From: Aggregatilineales bacterium
Lineage (GTDB): Bacteria; Chloroflexota; Anaerolineae; Aggregatilineales; Phototrophicaceae
Reading direction: 5' to 3'
NCBI GenBank assembly: GCA_030834905.1
Contig: JAUQWZ010000034.1
Coordinates: 186,001-250,000, forward strand
DNA length: 64,000 bases
Shown: piece by piece, positions 41,688 through 51,001 of the stretch
How positions within the stretch are numbered: the stretch's first letter is position 1
How the letters are laid out: every line of letters starts with the position of its first letter
Position numbers and translations under genes: made by a program
Notes under the pieces: model-generated
What the model was told of the DNA's origin: nothing
What the model saw: only the letters and a program-made list of their open reading frames with translations
Databases searched by the model: none

Positions 41688-42119
41688 TTACAGTTCCAGA
41701 ACTTCTGGCTTCTGCGCTTCATGCGGATGGTTCGGTCCGGCATAGACCTTGAGCTTGGTGTACATCTGCCGCCCCAGTGCATTCTTGGGCAGCATCCCCT
41801 TGACCGCGAAACGGATCGGTCGATCCGGGAAGCGTATAAGCTGATCCTTCAACCGGGTTTCAGTCAAGCCGCCCTGGTACTTGGAATGGCGGTAATACAT
41901 CTTGTCTTCAACACGGTTGCCGGTGGTGGCAATCTTCTCGGCATTGATGACGATCACGAAGTCGCCAGTGTCGATATTCGGAACGTACATCGGCTTGTGC
42001 TTGCCGCGCAGGATCTGGGCGATTTTCGAGGCGAGACGCCCCAGAATTTGACCCTCCGCGTCCACAATCCACCACTTGCGTTCGATGTCCTGTGGTTTGG
42101 GTGTATAGGTTTTATCCAT
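41688..42119 (-). CDS. rplM: 50S ribosomal protein L13
   Basis: 143 residues, standard length. [40 protein letters not shown] and [20 protein letters not shown] are the L13 signatures. An early-binding protein of the large subunit that contacts 23S rRNA. It overlaps the end of truA by eight bases, which couples its translation to the pseudouridine synthase. Confidence 0.98.
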   Translation of the reverse strand: MDKTYTPKPQDIERKWWIVDAEGQILGRLASKIAQILRGKHKPMYVPNIDTGDFVIVINAEKIATTGNRVEDKMYYRHSKYQGGLTETRLKDQLIRFPDRPIRFAVKGMLPKNALGRQMYTKLKVYAGPNHPHEAQKPEVLEL

Positions 42120-42930
42120 GAACTCTTCCTCCGGCGGGCGTCTCCCCCGCTTCTTCTGTGTCCTGCACTCCCCTGTCGGGGTATATTACGTGTGCCAGCA
42201 CCAATCCCTGCGGCGGCGCGAGCGCACTGGCTTCCAGCAGGTGGGCGCGCTCAAAGGCTGCCCGAAACTGCTCAACTGTCCATTTACCACGCCCAACGCT
42301 CACCAGCGCCCCGACAATTCGCCGCACCATGTGCTGCAAAAAGCCGTTCGCCGCGATAGTGTAGATCCACTGTTCGGGGCGACCGTCGGGTGACAGCGCT
42401 TCCATCGTCCAGGTCGATGTTTCGACCCTGCGGATGGCGCTACCGCCTCGCGCCGGCTTGCCAAAGGCGGCGAAATCGTGCTCGCCGACAAGCAGTGAAG
42501 CCGCGCTTTGCATGGCTTCGCCGTTCAGCGCGCTCCGCACCCACCAACTATGGCTGCGTAACAGCGGCTGACGCTGCTGCGTCACCAGAAGCGTGTATTT
42601 GTAAACGCGCAGCACTGCATCAAACCGGGGATGAAACCCCTCATGCGGTGCCAACTCCTGAAGCGCGATATCGTCCGGCAGCCGGGCGTTTAGTGCCTTC
42701 AGCAGGACAGCAGGGTCATGCTGCCATTCCACATCAAAGGCGATGACCTGCCCGGTCGCATGAACCCCGGTGTCCGTTCGCCCTGCCCCGATAACGGTGG
42801 CAGTTTGCCCGGTGACAGCGGTGATCGCGCCTTCGACCGCCCCCTGAATGCTGGGCGTGCCCTCCGCCTGCCGCTGAAACCCCTGGTACGCCGTTCCATC
42901 ATAAGCGAGCAGGGCGCGGTAGCGGGTCAT
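42112..42930 (-). CDS. truA: tRNA pseudouridine(38-40) synthase
   Basis: 272 residues. Isomerises U38, U39 and U40 in tRNA anticodon arms. Catalytic Asp in [27 protein letters not shown] and [15 protein letters not shown] are further TruA regions. It starts two bases after the rplQ stop and overlaps rplM, a placement also found in Firmicutes ribosomal clusters. A short divergent C-terminus ([15 protein letters not shown]) is extra. Confidence 0.96.
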   Translation of the reverse strand: MTRYRALLAYDGTAYQGFQRQAEGTPSIQGAVEGAITAVTGQTATVIGAGRTDTGVHATGQVIAFDVEWQHDPAVLLKALNARLPDDIALQELAPHEGFHPRFDAVLRVYKYTLLVTQQRQPLLRSHSWWVRSALNGEAMQSAASLLVGEHDFAAFGKPARGGSAIRRVETSTWTMEALSPDGRPEQWIYTIAANGFLQHMVRRIVGALVSVGRGKWTVEQFRAAFERAHLLEASALAPPQGLVLAHVIYPDRGVQDTEEAGETPAGGRVHG

Positions 42931-42932
42931 CG

Positions 42933-43325
42933 CTAGTCGGTTTCGCGATCCACGAATTCGAGCAGCACCATTTCGGCAGCATCGCCCTTACGCGGTCCCA
43001 GCTTATACACGCGGGTGTAGCCGCCGGGGCGGTTCTGGTAGCGCGGTGCCAGCTTATCGAAAACCTTGGCAACCAGCTCGCGATCATTGTTGATGTGCCT
43101 GCCGACAATGCGGCGCGCATGAATGTGCCGGGTGGGATCTTCATGCGCCAAACCGCGCTTGGCAATCGTCACCAGCTTTTCAGCTTCGCCGCGAATGAAA
43201 GCCGCCTTCGCCTGCGTCGTCTCTATGCGCTCATGCGTGATGAGCGCCTTCAGCAGCGCGCGCCGCAGCGCGCGGCGCTGGTCATAACTGCGTCCTAGTT
43301 GTTTTCCTGCAACACGATGTCGCAT
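42933..43325 (-). CDS. rplQ: 50S ribosomal protein L17
   Basis: 130 residues. MRHRVAGKQLGRSYDQRRAL and the ERIETTQAKAAFIRGEAEKL segment identify L17, which sits by the exit tunnel on the large subunit. The C-terminus GGYTRVYKLGPRKGDAAEMV is typical. Follows rpoA by 10 bases and is followed by truA. Confidence 0.98.
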   Translation of the reverse strand: MRHRVAGKQLGRSYDQRRALRRALLKALITHERIETTQAKAAFIRGEAEKLVTIAKRGLAHEDPTRHIHARRIVGRHINNDRELVAKVFDKLAPRYQNRPGGYTRVYKLGPRKGDAAEMVLLEFVDRETD

Positions 43326-43335
43326 AGCTGCCTCG

Positions 43336-44322
43336 TTATTCGCCTAATTCAGTCGGAATCTCAACGTCGCCGTCAAGATAACCCTTTTCTTTCAGTTTTT
43401 CGACCAGCTCGTCGAGCGACTTCTCGCCGAAATTGCGGATCGCCAGCATCGCGTCGGGTCCCCGGTCGAGCATGTCGAGCACGTCGCCGATAGTGGTGAT
43501 GCCGGTGCGCTTGAGCGAGTTGAATACACGCACGCTCAGGTCGAGTTCCTCAATCGGCTTCTCGTACAACTGCGAGCCGCGCTCATCCTTGCCGTACTGG
43601 TCATCACGCTGGTCTTCAAGACCAACGTCGGCATAAATGTCTGACCCGGCAATTGGCACCAGATGCTTCTGCAAAATCTGTGCCGCCTGGCTCAACGAAT
43701 CTTCCGGGCGAATGGTGCCGTCCGTCCAGATTTCGATGATCAGCTTGTCATAGTTGGTGCGCTGCCCCACGCGCGCGCGCTCCACGTCAAAGTTCACGCG
43801 GCGAATCGGGCTGAAAATCGCGTCGATTGGCAGCTCGCCAATCGGCAGACGACCCCGATCTTCCGCCGGGCTGTAGCCACGCCCTGCCTGCACTTCAAAT
43901 TCCATCTCAATGTGCGTGTCCGGCGAGTCGGCGGTGAACAGGTACAGATCGGTATTGATGATCTCAACTTCAGGCGGGCAGATAATATCCGCCGCCGTCA
44001 CCGTTCCTTCACCGCGATGCTCCAGGCGCAGACGCATGGATTCGCCGTCAAACAGTTTCAGACGGAGCTGCTTTACCTGAAGGATCAACTGTGTCATATC
44101 TTCACGAACATTCGGGATCGCCGAAAATTCGTGATGCACATCAGAGACACGCATACTCGTCACGGCTGCCCCAGGTAAAGAGGACAGCAGCACGCGGCGG
44201 AGCGCAGTGCCCACCGTCAATCCAAAACCGCTTTCAAGAGGACTGATGATGAAACGTCCATAGTTGCGTGTCGCTGCATCACTCTCTACTTTGTGCGGCA
44301 GCACCATGTTATTTGTTACCAA
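43336..44322 (-). CDS. rpoA: RNA polymerase alpha subunit
   Basis: 328 residues. The N-terminal dimerisation/assembly domain has RFIISPLESGFGLTVGTALR and LSSLPGAAVTSM. The C-terminal domain that contacts UP elements and activators has RTGITTIGDVLDMLDRGPD and RNFGEKSLDELVEKLKE. TTG 44322 is used because GGGAG lies seven bases upstream; ATG 44307 has no ribosome site. rpsD, usually between rpsK and rpoA, is absent here. Confidence 0.97.
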   Translation of the reverse strand: MVTNNMVLPHKVESDAATRNYGRFIISPLESGFGLTVGTALRRVLLSSLPGAAVTSMRVSDVHHEFSAIPNVREDMTQLILQVKQLRLKLFDGESMRLRLEHRGEGTVTAADIICPPEVEIINTDLYLFTADSPDTHIEMEFEVQAGRGYSPAEDRGRLPIGELPIDAIFSPIRRVNFDVERARVGQRTNYDKLIIEIWTDGTIRPEDSLSQAAQILQKHLVPIAGSDIYADVGLEDQRDDQYGKDERGSQLYEKPIEELDLSVRVFNSLKRTGITTIGDVLDMLDRGPDAMLAIRNFGEKSLDELVEKLKEKGYLDGDVEIPTELGE

Positions 44323-44375
44323 GCCTTCGCTCCCTGCTACTTAATACTGCTCAACTGGCAAAAACGAGACTTGTA

Positions 44376-44783
44376 CTAAACGCGGCGCTTCTTCGGAGGA
44401 CGGACGCCGTTGTGCGGGATCGGGGTTTCGTCGGTGATCGAACGCACCTTCAAGCCACTTGCCTGAATGGCGCGAATGGCGGCTTCACGTCCGGGTCCGG
44501 GTCCCTTCACAAACACATCCACTTCCTGCATACCGTGTTCCTGCGCGACATCGGCAGCCGACTGCGCGGCGACGCGGGCGGCATAGGGTGTGCTCTTACG
44601 GCTGCCCTTGAAGCCCGACGTACCTGCGCTTGCCCAGGACACCACATTGCCCGACTGATCGGACATAGAGATGATGGTGTTGTTGAACGTCGCGAAAATG
44701 TGCGCCTGACCGTAGGGTATATTCTTGACAACACGTTTGGTGGATGCGCGGCGCGCTCCACCCTTCTTGGGGGTACGTGGCAT
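44376..44783 (-). CDS. rpsK: 30S ribosomal protein S11
   Basis: 135 residues. Signatures are [40 protein letters not shown] and the basic C-terminus [18 protein letters not shown]. It lies on the platform of the small subunit, near the mRNA exit. ATG 44783 starts the conserved frame. A 112-base gap with a strong hairpin separates it from rpsM. Confidence 0.98.
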   Translation of the reverse strand: MPRTPKKGGARRASTKRVVKNIPYGQAHIFATFNNTIISMSDQSGNVVSWASAGTSGFKGSRKSTPYAARVAAQSAADVAQEHGMQEVDVFVKGPGPGREAAIRAIQASGLKVRSITDETPIPHNGVRPPKKRRV

Positions 44784-44813
44784 AGACCTTTTTTCTCCAG
44801 TCACTTGCGGGAC

Positions 44814-44844
44814 ATGCGCCCTGCTAGTGCCAGCCAGGGCGCAT
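44814..44844 (-). promoter_or_regulatory. hairpin between rpsM and rpsK
   Basis: ATGCGCCCTG (44814-44823) is perfectly complementary to CAGGGCGCAT (44835-44844). There is no T-run, so it is not a terminator. It could be a processing site or a protein-binding leader for the downstream rpsK-rpoA part. Confidence 0.5.
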
Positions 44845-44895
44845 TCCCGACAATGAGTTGATCACGCTGGCGACATGCCAGCCAATTACCAAAGA

Positions 44896-45282
44896 TTACT
44901 TCTTCGTTGCACCACGACGACGACCACGTCCCGGTACGGTCTTCTTGGGACCCTTGCGGGTGCGGGCGTTCGTCCGGGTACGCTGACCGCGAACCGGCAG
45001 GTTGCGGCGGTGACGCAAACCACGATAGCTGCCGATTTCCGACAGGCGCTTGATATTCAACTGAACTTCACGGCGCAGATCGCCTTCCAGCGTAAACCCG
45101 CCAAGCGCATCACGCAGCTTCTGCAGGTCAGCTTCGGTCAGATCACGCACGCGGGTGTCCGGATTCACGCCAGTATTGGCGAGAACCTGGCGGCTGGTCG
45201 GACGCCCAACGCCAAAAATATAGGTCAGGGCTACTTCTACTCGTTTATCACGGGGCAGGTCTACCCCTTCAATACGCGCCAT
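44896..45282 (-). CDS. rpsM: 30S ribosomal protein S13
   Basis: 128 residues. [20 protein letters not shown] at the start, the helix-two-turn-helix region and the C-terminal [19 protein letters not shown] tail identify S13, which bridges the head to the large subunit and touches P-site tRNA. GGGAGG precedes the ATG. Follows rpmJ by 24 bases. Confidence 0.98.
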   Translation of the reverse strand: MARIEGVDLPRDKRVEVALTYIFGVGRPTSRQVLANTGVNPDTRVRDLTEADLQKLRDALGGFTLEGDLRREVQLNIKRLSEIGSYRGLRHRRNLPVRGQRTRTNARTRKGPKKTVPGRGRRRGATKK

Positions 45283-45306
45283 ATACTATCCTCCCGACGA
45301 TCAGGA

Positions 45307-45420
45307 CTAACCCTGACGCTGCTTGTGCTTGGGGTTGCTGCAAATAATCATCACATTGCCATGTCGCTTAATAACGCGGCACTTCGGGCAACGCTTTTTC
45401 ACCGATGCTGACACGTGCAT
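45307..45420 (-). CDS. rpmJ: 50S ribosomal protein L36
   Basis: 37 residues, the usual size: [34 protein letters not shown]. The zinc ligands C-x2-C-x12-C-x4-H are all present, so this is the zinc-binding form. The usual second codon Lys is His here. It lies after the inserted membrane-protein gene and before rpsM; infA, which commonly precedes it, is missing. Confidence 0.96.
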   Translation of the reverse strand: MHVSASVKKRCPKCRVIKRHGNVMIICSNPKHKQRQG

Positions 45421-45487
45421 GTCTGGCTCACTTCTCAAAAGACGTACAGAACAGATAGTAGATTATACTGATATCACCGGACAGAGT

Positions 45488-47185
45488 CTACGGTGAATTT
45501 CGGCTGTCTTGTGGACTCATCCCCAGCATTGTTACGGCACGTAACGGAAGGTCGCCATCAGAATCAAACCGTTCCGTTGGTTCATAACCCGCCACAGCAA
45601 ATTCAGTATAGGGTGTCAGGTCAGATACCACAATGAACTCTTGCTCCGGCGTATACCTTAGCACGATCAATCCATCGTATGGTTTCGACCAGCCAATAGC
45701 ACCCCCCGAAGCGTCCAATGCATACTCAGTCTCGCTGAACTCGCAGTATTCCAGAAACGTCCCCCATCGCTCCATCCTACCAGGATAACAGATCGCCGTA
45801 TTCAGCGTCGGATCGTCGTAGATAAGCGTTACCGTACCGCGAAAATAGAAGCTGCTGTAGGTGAAGGTCTGAATCATGTGTTGTTCCGGCGACTCGTCCA
45901 TAATTACCAGTCCGGTACTGGACATGATCGATGGCACCTGACTTACGAGTTTCGCCAGCGTATCCACCTGCTCGCTCGCCACCTGTGCATAGCGGCTGTG
46001 CTGCTCAAGGTTGCGAAGCAATCCTACACCTACCAACGCCGCAATCAGGACGGCGAAGGCGAAGGTATGTCTGAACACAGTATGTGACAGCAGCCATAGC
46101 AGACCAACGATCACTAGCGCAGCACCCAATGAGGAGTAGAAGTGAGTCCGGTCGGTCGAGTTCCGCAGATCGGTCGCCAGATAAACGGCGAAGCCAAGCA
46201 GCAGAATTATCAGTCCGCCGACTGCCGTCCACAAAGAGTTACGGCGCTGACGCCTGCCAGTCGTCGGGCACAACCACGCCAAGCCCAGGAGCAGAACGAG
46301 AACAAGAACCGCGGCAAGCGCGGCATACTGAAGATATTCCCTGCCGAACAACTCACCGGAGCCGATCCAGCCCGTATAGAAGTGCTGTACGAACACGTTC
46401 TGGATGATCGCCACCGTCTCGCCAGGATTGGGCAGCCCGCTGAACAAGCCCGACTGATAACTCAGCACGCCCTGCTGGTTGATATACAGAGAAACCAGCC
46501 GCAGCCCGCCGATGACAGGAATGATATACCACGCCATCGCATAGCCGATGAGCCGCTTTGTCGGGCGGTGCTCAAACCGCAGCAGCACCAGCGGTGTTAC
46601 CAGCGCCAGCGGATACACCACTTCGTAAATGCCGACGCTCATTGCCAGCGCCAGCAGCGCCACCACGAGCAAATACCACCGCCCGGTAACCCAGCTTTCC
46701 ACCAGCAGCCATGCTGCCAGCACATAACAAAACAGGGCGAAGTGAATCGACAGCGTGCCGAGGTTAAAGACTGCGGTGTCAGCCGGATAGACGACAACCA
46801 GCGCGGCAGCGGCAAAAGCAATCTCGCGCTGCCTGACGAGCCGCCTGAGAATGGCGTAAAAAGCCGCCCCCTTGCCAAAAATAAGCAGCAGCAGGAGCAC
46901 ATTCGTGCCAGTAAATGAATTCGGGCTGAAAAGATAGACAATGTGCCAGGGTATGGACACAAATGGGCGCGAAGACTCAAGCGCGACCCAGGGCAGACGC
47001 CCCCCATCCTGAAACATCCACCATTCATCTGCCCAAAAGCTCACATTGAAGCCAAAGGGCAGCCACAGGCACAGCGCGAGAACAAAGAGCGCCGCCACGT
47101 CTACCCACGTCCCGGTCAAAATCCGGCGAATACCACGCGAAGACTGACCGCCCGCTGGCAGTGTGTCGCTGATGAATTGTGTCAC
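45488..47185 (-). CDS. polytopic membrane protein, GT-C glycosyltransferase-like, inside the ribosomal operon
   Basis: 565 residues with about 11-12 hydrophobic helices (VDVAALFVLALCLWLPFGF, YAALAAVLVLVLLLGLAWL and others) and a soluble C-terminal region of about 150 residues. An acidic pair in FWADEWWMFQDGG in the first external loop resembles the catalytic D/E of GT-C transferases that use polyprenyl-phosphate sugars; the assignment is tentative. GTG 47185 follows AAGGG, 11 bases after the map stop, so it is clearly cotranscribed. It occupies the usual infA position. Confidence 0.75.
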   Translation of the reverse strand: MTQFISDTLPAGGQSSRGIRRILTGTWVDVAALFVLALCLWLPFGFNVSFWADEWWMFQDGGRLPWVALESSRPFVSIPWHIVYLFSPNSFTGTNVLLLLLIFGKGAAFYAILRRLVRQREIAFAAAALVVVYPADTAVFNLGTLSIHFALFCYVLAAWLLVESWVTGRWYLLVVALLALAMSVGIYEVVYPLALVTPLVLLRFEHRPTKRLIGYAMAWYIIPVIGGLRLVSLYINQQGVLSYQSGLFSGLPNPGETVAIIQNVFVQHFYTGWIGSGELFGREYLQYAALAAVLVLVLLLGLAWLCPTTGRRQRRNSLWTAVGGLIILLLGFAVYLATDLRNSTDRTHFYSSLGAALVIVGLLWLLSHTVFRHTFAFAVLIAALVGVGLLRNLEQHSRYAQVASEQVDTLAKLVSQVPSIMSSTGLVIMDESPEQHMIQTFTYSSFYFRGTVTLIYDDPTLNTAICYPGRMERWGTFLEYCEFSETEYALDASGGAIGWSKPYDGLIVLRYTPEQEFIVVSDLTPYTEFAVAGYEPTERFDSDGDLPLRAVTMLGMSPQDSRNSP

Positions 47186-47196
47186 CGGCGCAGCCC

Positions 47197-48000
47197 TTAC
47201 ACCGCCGTCAGAATGATCGGCTCGCCTTCGGTGATGGCAATCGTGTGCTCGAAGTGCGCGCACAGAGACCCATCCCGCGTGACCACCGTCCACTTATCGC
47301 TCAATTCGCGGGTGTCCGAGCGCCCTGCCGTGACCATCGGCTCTATCGCGTAAGTCATGCCTGGCTGAAGCGGATAGCTCACCCACCCGCGCTGGCGGCT
47401 GCGGGGCCACCAGTTCGGCACCTGCGGCTCTTCGTGCATGTCCCGCCCTACCCCGTGACCGGTGTATTCGCGGACGATACCATAGCCGTGTCGGGCGACA
47501 TAAGCCTGAATGGCTTCCGATACGTCGCGAGTTTCGTTCGGTAGCACCGACGCCCGAATACCGACGTACAAGGATTCTTCGGTCACGTCCAGCAGGCGCT
47601 GCACTGCCGGTGGAATTTCGCCAACGCCCATTGTGAACGCGCCATCCCCAACGAAACCCTGATAAGTGCAGCCCACATCGAGACTGATGATGTCGCCTTC
47701 CTTCAGGATGCGTTTGGGACTCGGCAGCCCATGTACCAACTCATGATTGATCGATGCGTTGATTGTCCCCGGATAATCCGGCGCGCCCTGTTTTGGATAG
47801 CCCAGGAACGAGGGAATCCCGCCGTGGTCACGGATAACCGTTTCGGCGATCTTGTCCAGCGCCGCCGTACTCACGCCCGGTCGCACCGCCTCGCGCATTG
47901 CCTGATGGGCGCGCGCCACGATCCGCCCGGCTTCGCGCATGATGGTGATTTCGTCCGGCGTCTTAATCTGTACGCCGCTGCGCTGCTGTCTTACTGCCAT
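47197..48000 (-). CDS. map: methionine aminopeptidase, type I
   Basis: Removes the N-terminal Met from new proteins. 267 residues. The five metal ligands are visible: Asp in SLDVGC, Asp in VGDGAF, His in TGHGVGRDMHEEP, Glu in AIEPMV and Glu in FEHTIAI. Substrate His is also in GHGVGRDMHE. Length is about 15 above E. coli Map. In the standard secY-adk-map order. Confidence 0.97.
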   Translation of the reverse strand: MAVRQQRSGVQIKTPDEITIMREAGRIVARAHQAMREAVRPGVSTAALDKIAETVIRDHGGIPSFLGYPKQGAPDYPGTINASINHELVHGLPSPKRILKEGDIISLDVGCTYQGFVGDGAFTMGVGEIPPAVQRLLDVTEESLYVGIRASVLPNETRDVSEAIQAYVARHGYGIVREYTGHGVGRDMHEEPQVPNWWPRSRQRGWVSYPLQPGMTYAIEPMVTAGRSDTRELSDKWTVVTRDGSLCAHFEHTIAITEGEPIILTAV

Positions 48001-48021
48001 TGCCGTCTTACCTTACTCCAC

Positions 48022-48738
48022 TTACGCTTGCTGAACAGAGTCGATCACCCGCCGTATTTCCTCACCAACTGCCTGAATCGGCTGATCGGCGTTGACGGGT
48101 TTGAGCAGTTCCTTGTTCTGATAATAATTCAGCAGGGGCTGCGTCGTCTGAATAAACGTATCAATACGCTTGATGATGGCGTGGGCAGAGGCGTCATCCG
48201 GGCGGCGTTGCAGTTCTTCGCCATCTTCCAGCGAACGCGCCTGCAAGCGCGGCGGGAACTTCGCGCCGTCGGAATCTTCCACAAACTGCCACTCAATACC
48301 TTCGCTGTTGGAATAAATATTGTAGGTTTTACCCGTCTTCGCGGAAGTCACCCGTCCAAATGCCCGCTTAAACGCGGTGAACAGATCGAGTTCAAGCAGA
48401 ATGACAGCGCTAACCTTCTCGTCCTTGCCAGCAAGATACTGTTCCAGCCAGTCTGCCTGGGCAGGTGTGCGGGGATAGCCGTCTAAAATGACGCCGTTGG
48501 CGGCGTCCGGCTGCGAGAGGCGGTCTTTGACGACTTCGTTGGTGGTATCGTCGTCGATCAGCTTGCCTTCCGCCATGATCTGCTGAATACGCTTCGCCAG
48601 TTCGTCCTCGCGGGTCTTCATCGCGCGGAACAAATCGCCCGTCGAAATGTGCGGAATCCGATACGTTTCGTGAATAAAACGTGCCTGTTCGCCTTTTCCA
48701 GCGCCCTGAACACCCATCAAAATAATATACAAGCCCAT
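48022..48738 (-). CDS. adk: adenylate kinase with divergent P-loop and LID
   Basis: Interconverts ATP, ADP and AMP. 238 residues. The P-loop is GVQGAGKGEQA where most have GPPGAGKGTQ. ISTGDLFRAM and LDGYPRTPAQADWLE are the AMP-site motifs. The LID region (GRVTSAKTGKTYNIYSNSEG) is longer than usual, carries extra charged residues and has no zinc Cys. ATG 48738 follows GGAG; an ATG at 48750 lacks a site. Between secY and map as usual. Confidence 0.9.
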   Translation of the reverse strand: MGLYIILMGVQGAGKGEQARFIHETYRIPHISTGDLFRAMKTREDELAKRIQQIMAEGKLIDDDTTNEVVKDRLSQPDAANGVILDGYPRTPAQADWLEQYLAGKDEKVSAVILLELDLFTAFKRAFGRVTSAKTGKTYNIYSNSEGIEWQFVEDSDGAKFPPRLQARSLEDGEELQRRPDDASAHAIIKRIDTFIQTTQPLLNYYQNKELLKPVNADQPIQAVGEEIRRVIDSVQQA

Positions 48739-48828
48739 TTTCTGCTCCATATTATTGAGATGAACAGAAAGGCGGAACCACGGTCCCGCCTCTCCAGTCA
48801 TTTGAATCGCACTGCCGTGAACCGCGTC

Positions 48829-50145
48829 CTAACGAATGAAACGGTCGTAGTTGCGCATGACAAGCTGCGCCTCAAGCTGGCGCATGGTGTCCAGCACCAC
48901 GCCGACGACGATGATCAAGCCCGATCCAGTGAGTACCAGCGCCGGGTTGCCCGCCGTTCCAGAGACCACTTCGTTCGGGAACAGGATGCGGTTGATGAAG
49001 TCCATGATGCCGGGAACAACCGCGATCAAGCCGAGGAACAACGCGCCGACCAGCGTCACGCGCCGGGTCACTTTTGAAATGTAATCCTGGGTGCGCTTGC
49101 CCGGACGAATACCGGGGATAAAGCCACCGTTCCGCTGGAGATTTTCCGCCAGGTTCTGGTTGCCTACCATGATGTCCGAGTAGATGAAGGTGAAGCCCAC
49201 CACCAGCACAAAGAACGTCAGCCAGTAGAACAAGCCCTGCTGCGAGCCGAAGGTCGTGGTGATCGACTCGCGCACCGGTCCTTCGGGGAACAGGTTGACG
49301 ATCAGCGCCGGGAAGGTGATGATCGACTGCGCGAAGATCAGCGGGATCATGCCGACCGGGTTCACCTTCAGCGGGATATGCGTGCTGGCACCGCCGTACT
49401 GCTTGCGACCGCGCACCCGCTTACCATACTGCACCGGAATTCGGCGCACGCCTTCCTGAATGATGATGATGACGAACACGCTCAACACCGTAATCAGGAT
49501 GAATGCCACCAGATTGAACACGGGCTGGGTGGAACTGCCGAGCAGGTTCACCACGTTTTCGGGCGCGCGCGCCACGATACCCGCGAAGATAATAATCGAA
49601 AGACCATTGCCGATGCCCTGCTCAGTGATCAGATTACCGAGCCAGATGGCGAACATCGTTCCCGCCGTCATGGTGACGATGACAGTGAGTGTCAGCAGAA
49701 AATCGGCACCAAAGCCGGGAATGATGGCGCGTCCACCGATGGTGTTAAAAATCTGGATTTGACTGACGACTTGCAGGATGCTCATGGGAATTGCCAGATA
49801 GTACGTGTAGTTCTCAATCTTCTCACGACCACCGGGTTCCTTGCTCATCTGCTCAAGTCGGGGAATAACAGGGATCAACACCTGCAGGATGATGGATGCG
49901 GTGATGTATGGATACACGCCGTTGGCAATGACACTGAAGTTTTGCAGCGCACCACCGGAGAGCAGGTTCAGTACCCCGATCAAGCCACCAGACTGTCCTT
50001 CAATGAGACTTTGCAGCGCCGAGCGATCAACGCCAACTACCGGCACGTGGGCGGCGAACTGGTAAATGACCAGAATCAGACCCGTCAGCAGGAGTTTATT
50101 GCGTAAATCGGGGAGGCGGAAAGCGTTCCGTAGCGCCTCAATCAT
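48829..50145 (-). CDS. secY: protein translocase subunit SecY
   Basis: 438 residues with ten membrane helices. The channel that exports unfolded proteins. RNKLLLTGLILVIYQFAAHV begins helix 1; GVYPYITASIILQVLIPVIP is the plug/helix 2 region; NGFIPGIRPGK-type residues occur as GGFIPGIRPGKRTQDYI. AGGAG precedes ATG 50145. A 131-base gap from rplO contains small inverted repeats. Confidence 0.98.
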   Translation of the reverse strand: MIEALRNAFRLPDLRNKLLLTGLILVIYQFAAHVPVVGVDRSALQSLIEGQSGGLIGVLNLLSGGALQNFSVIANGVYPYITASIILQVLIPVIPRLEQMSKEPGGREKIENYTYYLAIPMSILQVVSQIQIFNTIGGRAIIPGFGADFLLTLTVIVTMTAGTMFAIWLGNLITEQGIGNGLSIIIFAGIVARAPENVVNLLGSSTQPVFNLVAFILITVLSVFVIIIIQEGVRRIPVQYGKRVRGRKQYGGASTHIPLKVNPVGMIPLIFAQSIITFPALIVNLFPEGPVRESITTTFGSQQGLFYWLTFFVLVVGFTFIYSDIMVGNQNLAENLQRNGGFIPGIRPGKRTQDYISKVTRRVTLVGALFLGLIAVVPGIMDFINRILFPNEVVSGTAGNPALVLTGSGLIIVVGVVLDTMRQLEAQLVMRNYDRFIR

Positions 50146-50161
50146 ACCGATGCTCCTAAAC

Positions 50162-50175
50162 GTTCTCGTAAAAAC
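50162..50175. repeat. 14-base motif also present at 24850-24863
   Basis: GTTCTCGTAAAAAC occurs identically in the secY-rplO gap and at the edge of family C copy 1. The first eight bases also abut family B copy 1 (20788). Confidence 0.4.
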
Positions 50176-50276
50176 GAACAGGCGAGGGGCTGAAGCCGGG
50201 GGCGTTGTGCCGCCAGCGTTCATTATCAGCCTTCAGAGCCAACGCTCTGAATTTGTCCTCGCTCTGATTGCGTGCT

Positions 50277-50801
50277 TTATTCGTCGCCATTGAGTGCGGC
50301 GAGCTTTGCTTTCGACAGCTTCTTGACAGTCGCCAGCGCGCCCTTGATCTTGAGTTCAAGCGTTTCGGTACTGCCACCGGCTGCGGCGATCTTGTCCTGC
50401 GCGGTCTTGGTAAAGCGGTGTGCCTGCACAACCAGCTTTTTACTCACATCGCCATTGCCCAGCACAACCACCGGCTTATTGCCATCGCGGACGAAGCCGC
50501 GCGCCGCCATCATCGCCGGAGTCACCGTCGTGCCGGCGTCAAAACTATCCAACTGCGACACCTTCACTTCCTGGTACTCGGTACGGAAGATGTTGGTGAA
50601 ACCGCGCTTGAACGGCAGACGGCGCACCAATGGAAGCTGACCGCCCTCGAAATGTGGACCTTTTCTAGCGCTGCGCCCACGAGCACCGGCACCCTTGGTA
50701 CCACGCCCGGCGGTTTTACCCTGACCGGCAGCAATACCACGACCGACGCGCTGTTTCTTTCTCCTCGATCCAGGATCGGGTTGTAGATCGTGCAGTTTCA
50801 T
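50277..50801 (-). CDS. rplO: 50S ribosomal protein L15
   Basis: 174 residues, somewhat longer than E. coli (144). GRGIAAGQGKTAGRGTKGAG and GQLPLVRRLPFKRGF are the L15 core. The C-terminal 25 residues (LELKIKGALATVKKLSKAKL) extend the family fold. A late-assembly protein of the large subunit, next to L35. Two bases after rpmD. Confidence 0.97.
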   Translation of the reverse strand: MKLHDLQPDPGSRRKKQRVGRGIAAGQGKTAGRGTKGAGARGRSARKGPHFEGGQLPLVRRLPFKRGFTNIFRTEYQEVKVSQLDSFDAGTTVTPAMMAARGFVRDGNKPVVVLGNGDVSKKLVVQAHRFTKTAQDKIAAAGGSTETLELKIKGALATVKKLSKAKLAALNGDE

Positions 50802-50803
50802 CT

Positions 50804-51001
50804 TTAGACCTCTTCAACCTTCAACAGATGGCGGATCTTAAAAACCATTCCGCGCACTGTGGAACTATCTTGCAGCTCGACGGTGGAGTGCATTTTGCGC
50901 AAGCCCAGCGCCCGCGCGGTGTCACCCTGGCTCTTTTCATAACCAATCGGGCTTCTCACCAGCGTAATACGCAGAACTTTCTCTTTTTTTGCCTTAGTCA
51001 C
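50804..51001 (-). CDS. rpmD: 50S ribosomal protein L30
   Basis: 65 residues. [40 protein letters not shown] and [15 protein letters not shown] match L30 end to end. It starts with GTG that overlaps the rpsE stop by eight bases, so translation is coupled. Confidence 0.96.
   Translation of the reverse strand: MTKAKKEKVLRITLVRSPIGYEKSQGDTARALGLRKMHSTVELQDSSTVRGMVFKIRHLLKVEEV

Noticed and set aside
44322..44376. A hidden rpsD between rpsK and rpoA
   Set aside because: The gap is only about 50 bases and holds no frame of sufficient length.
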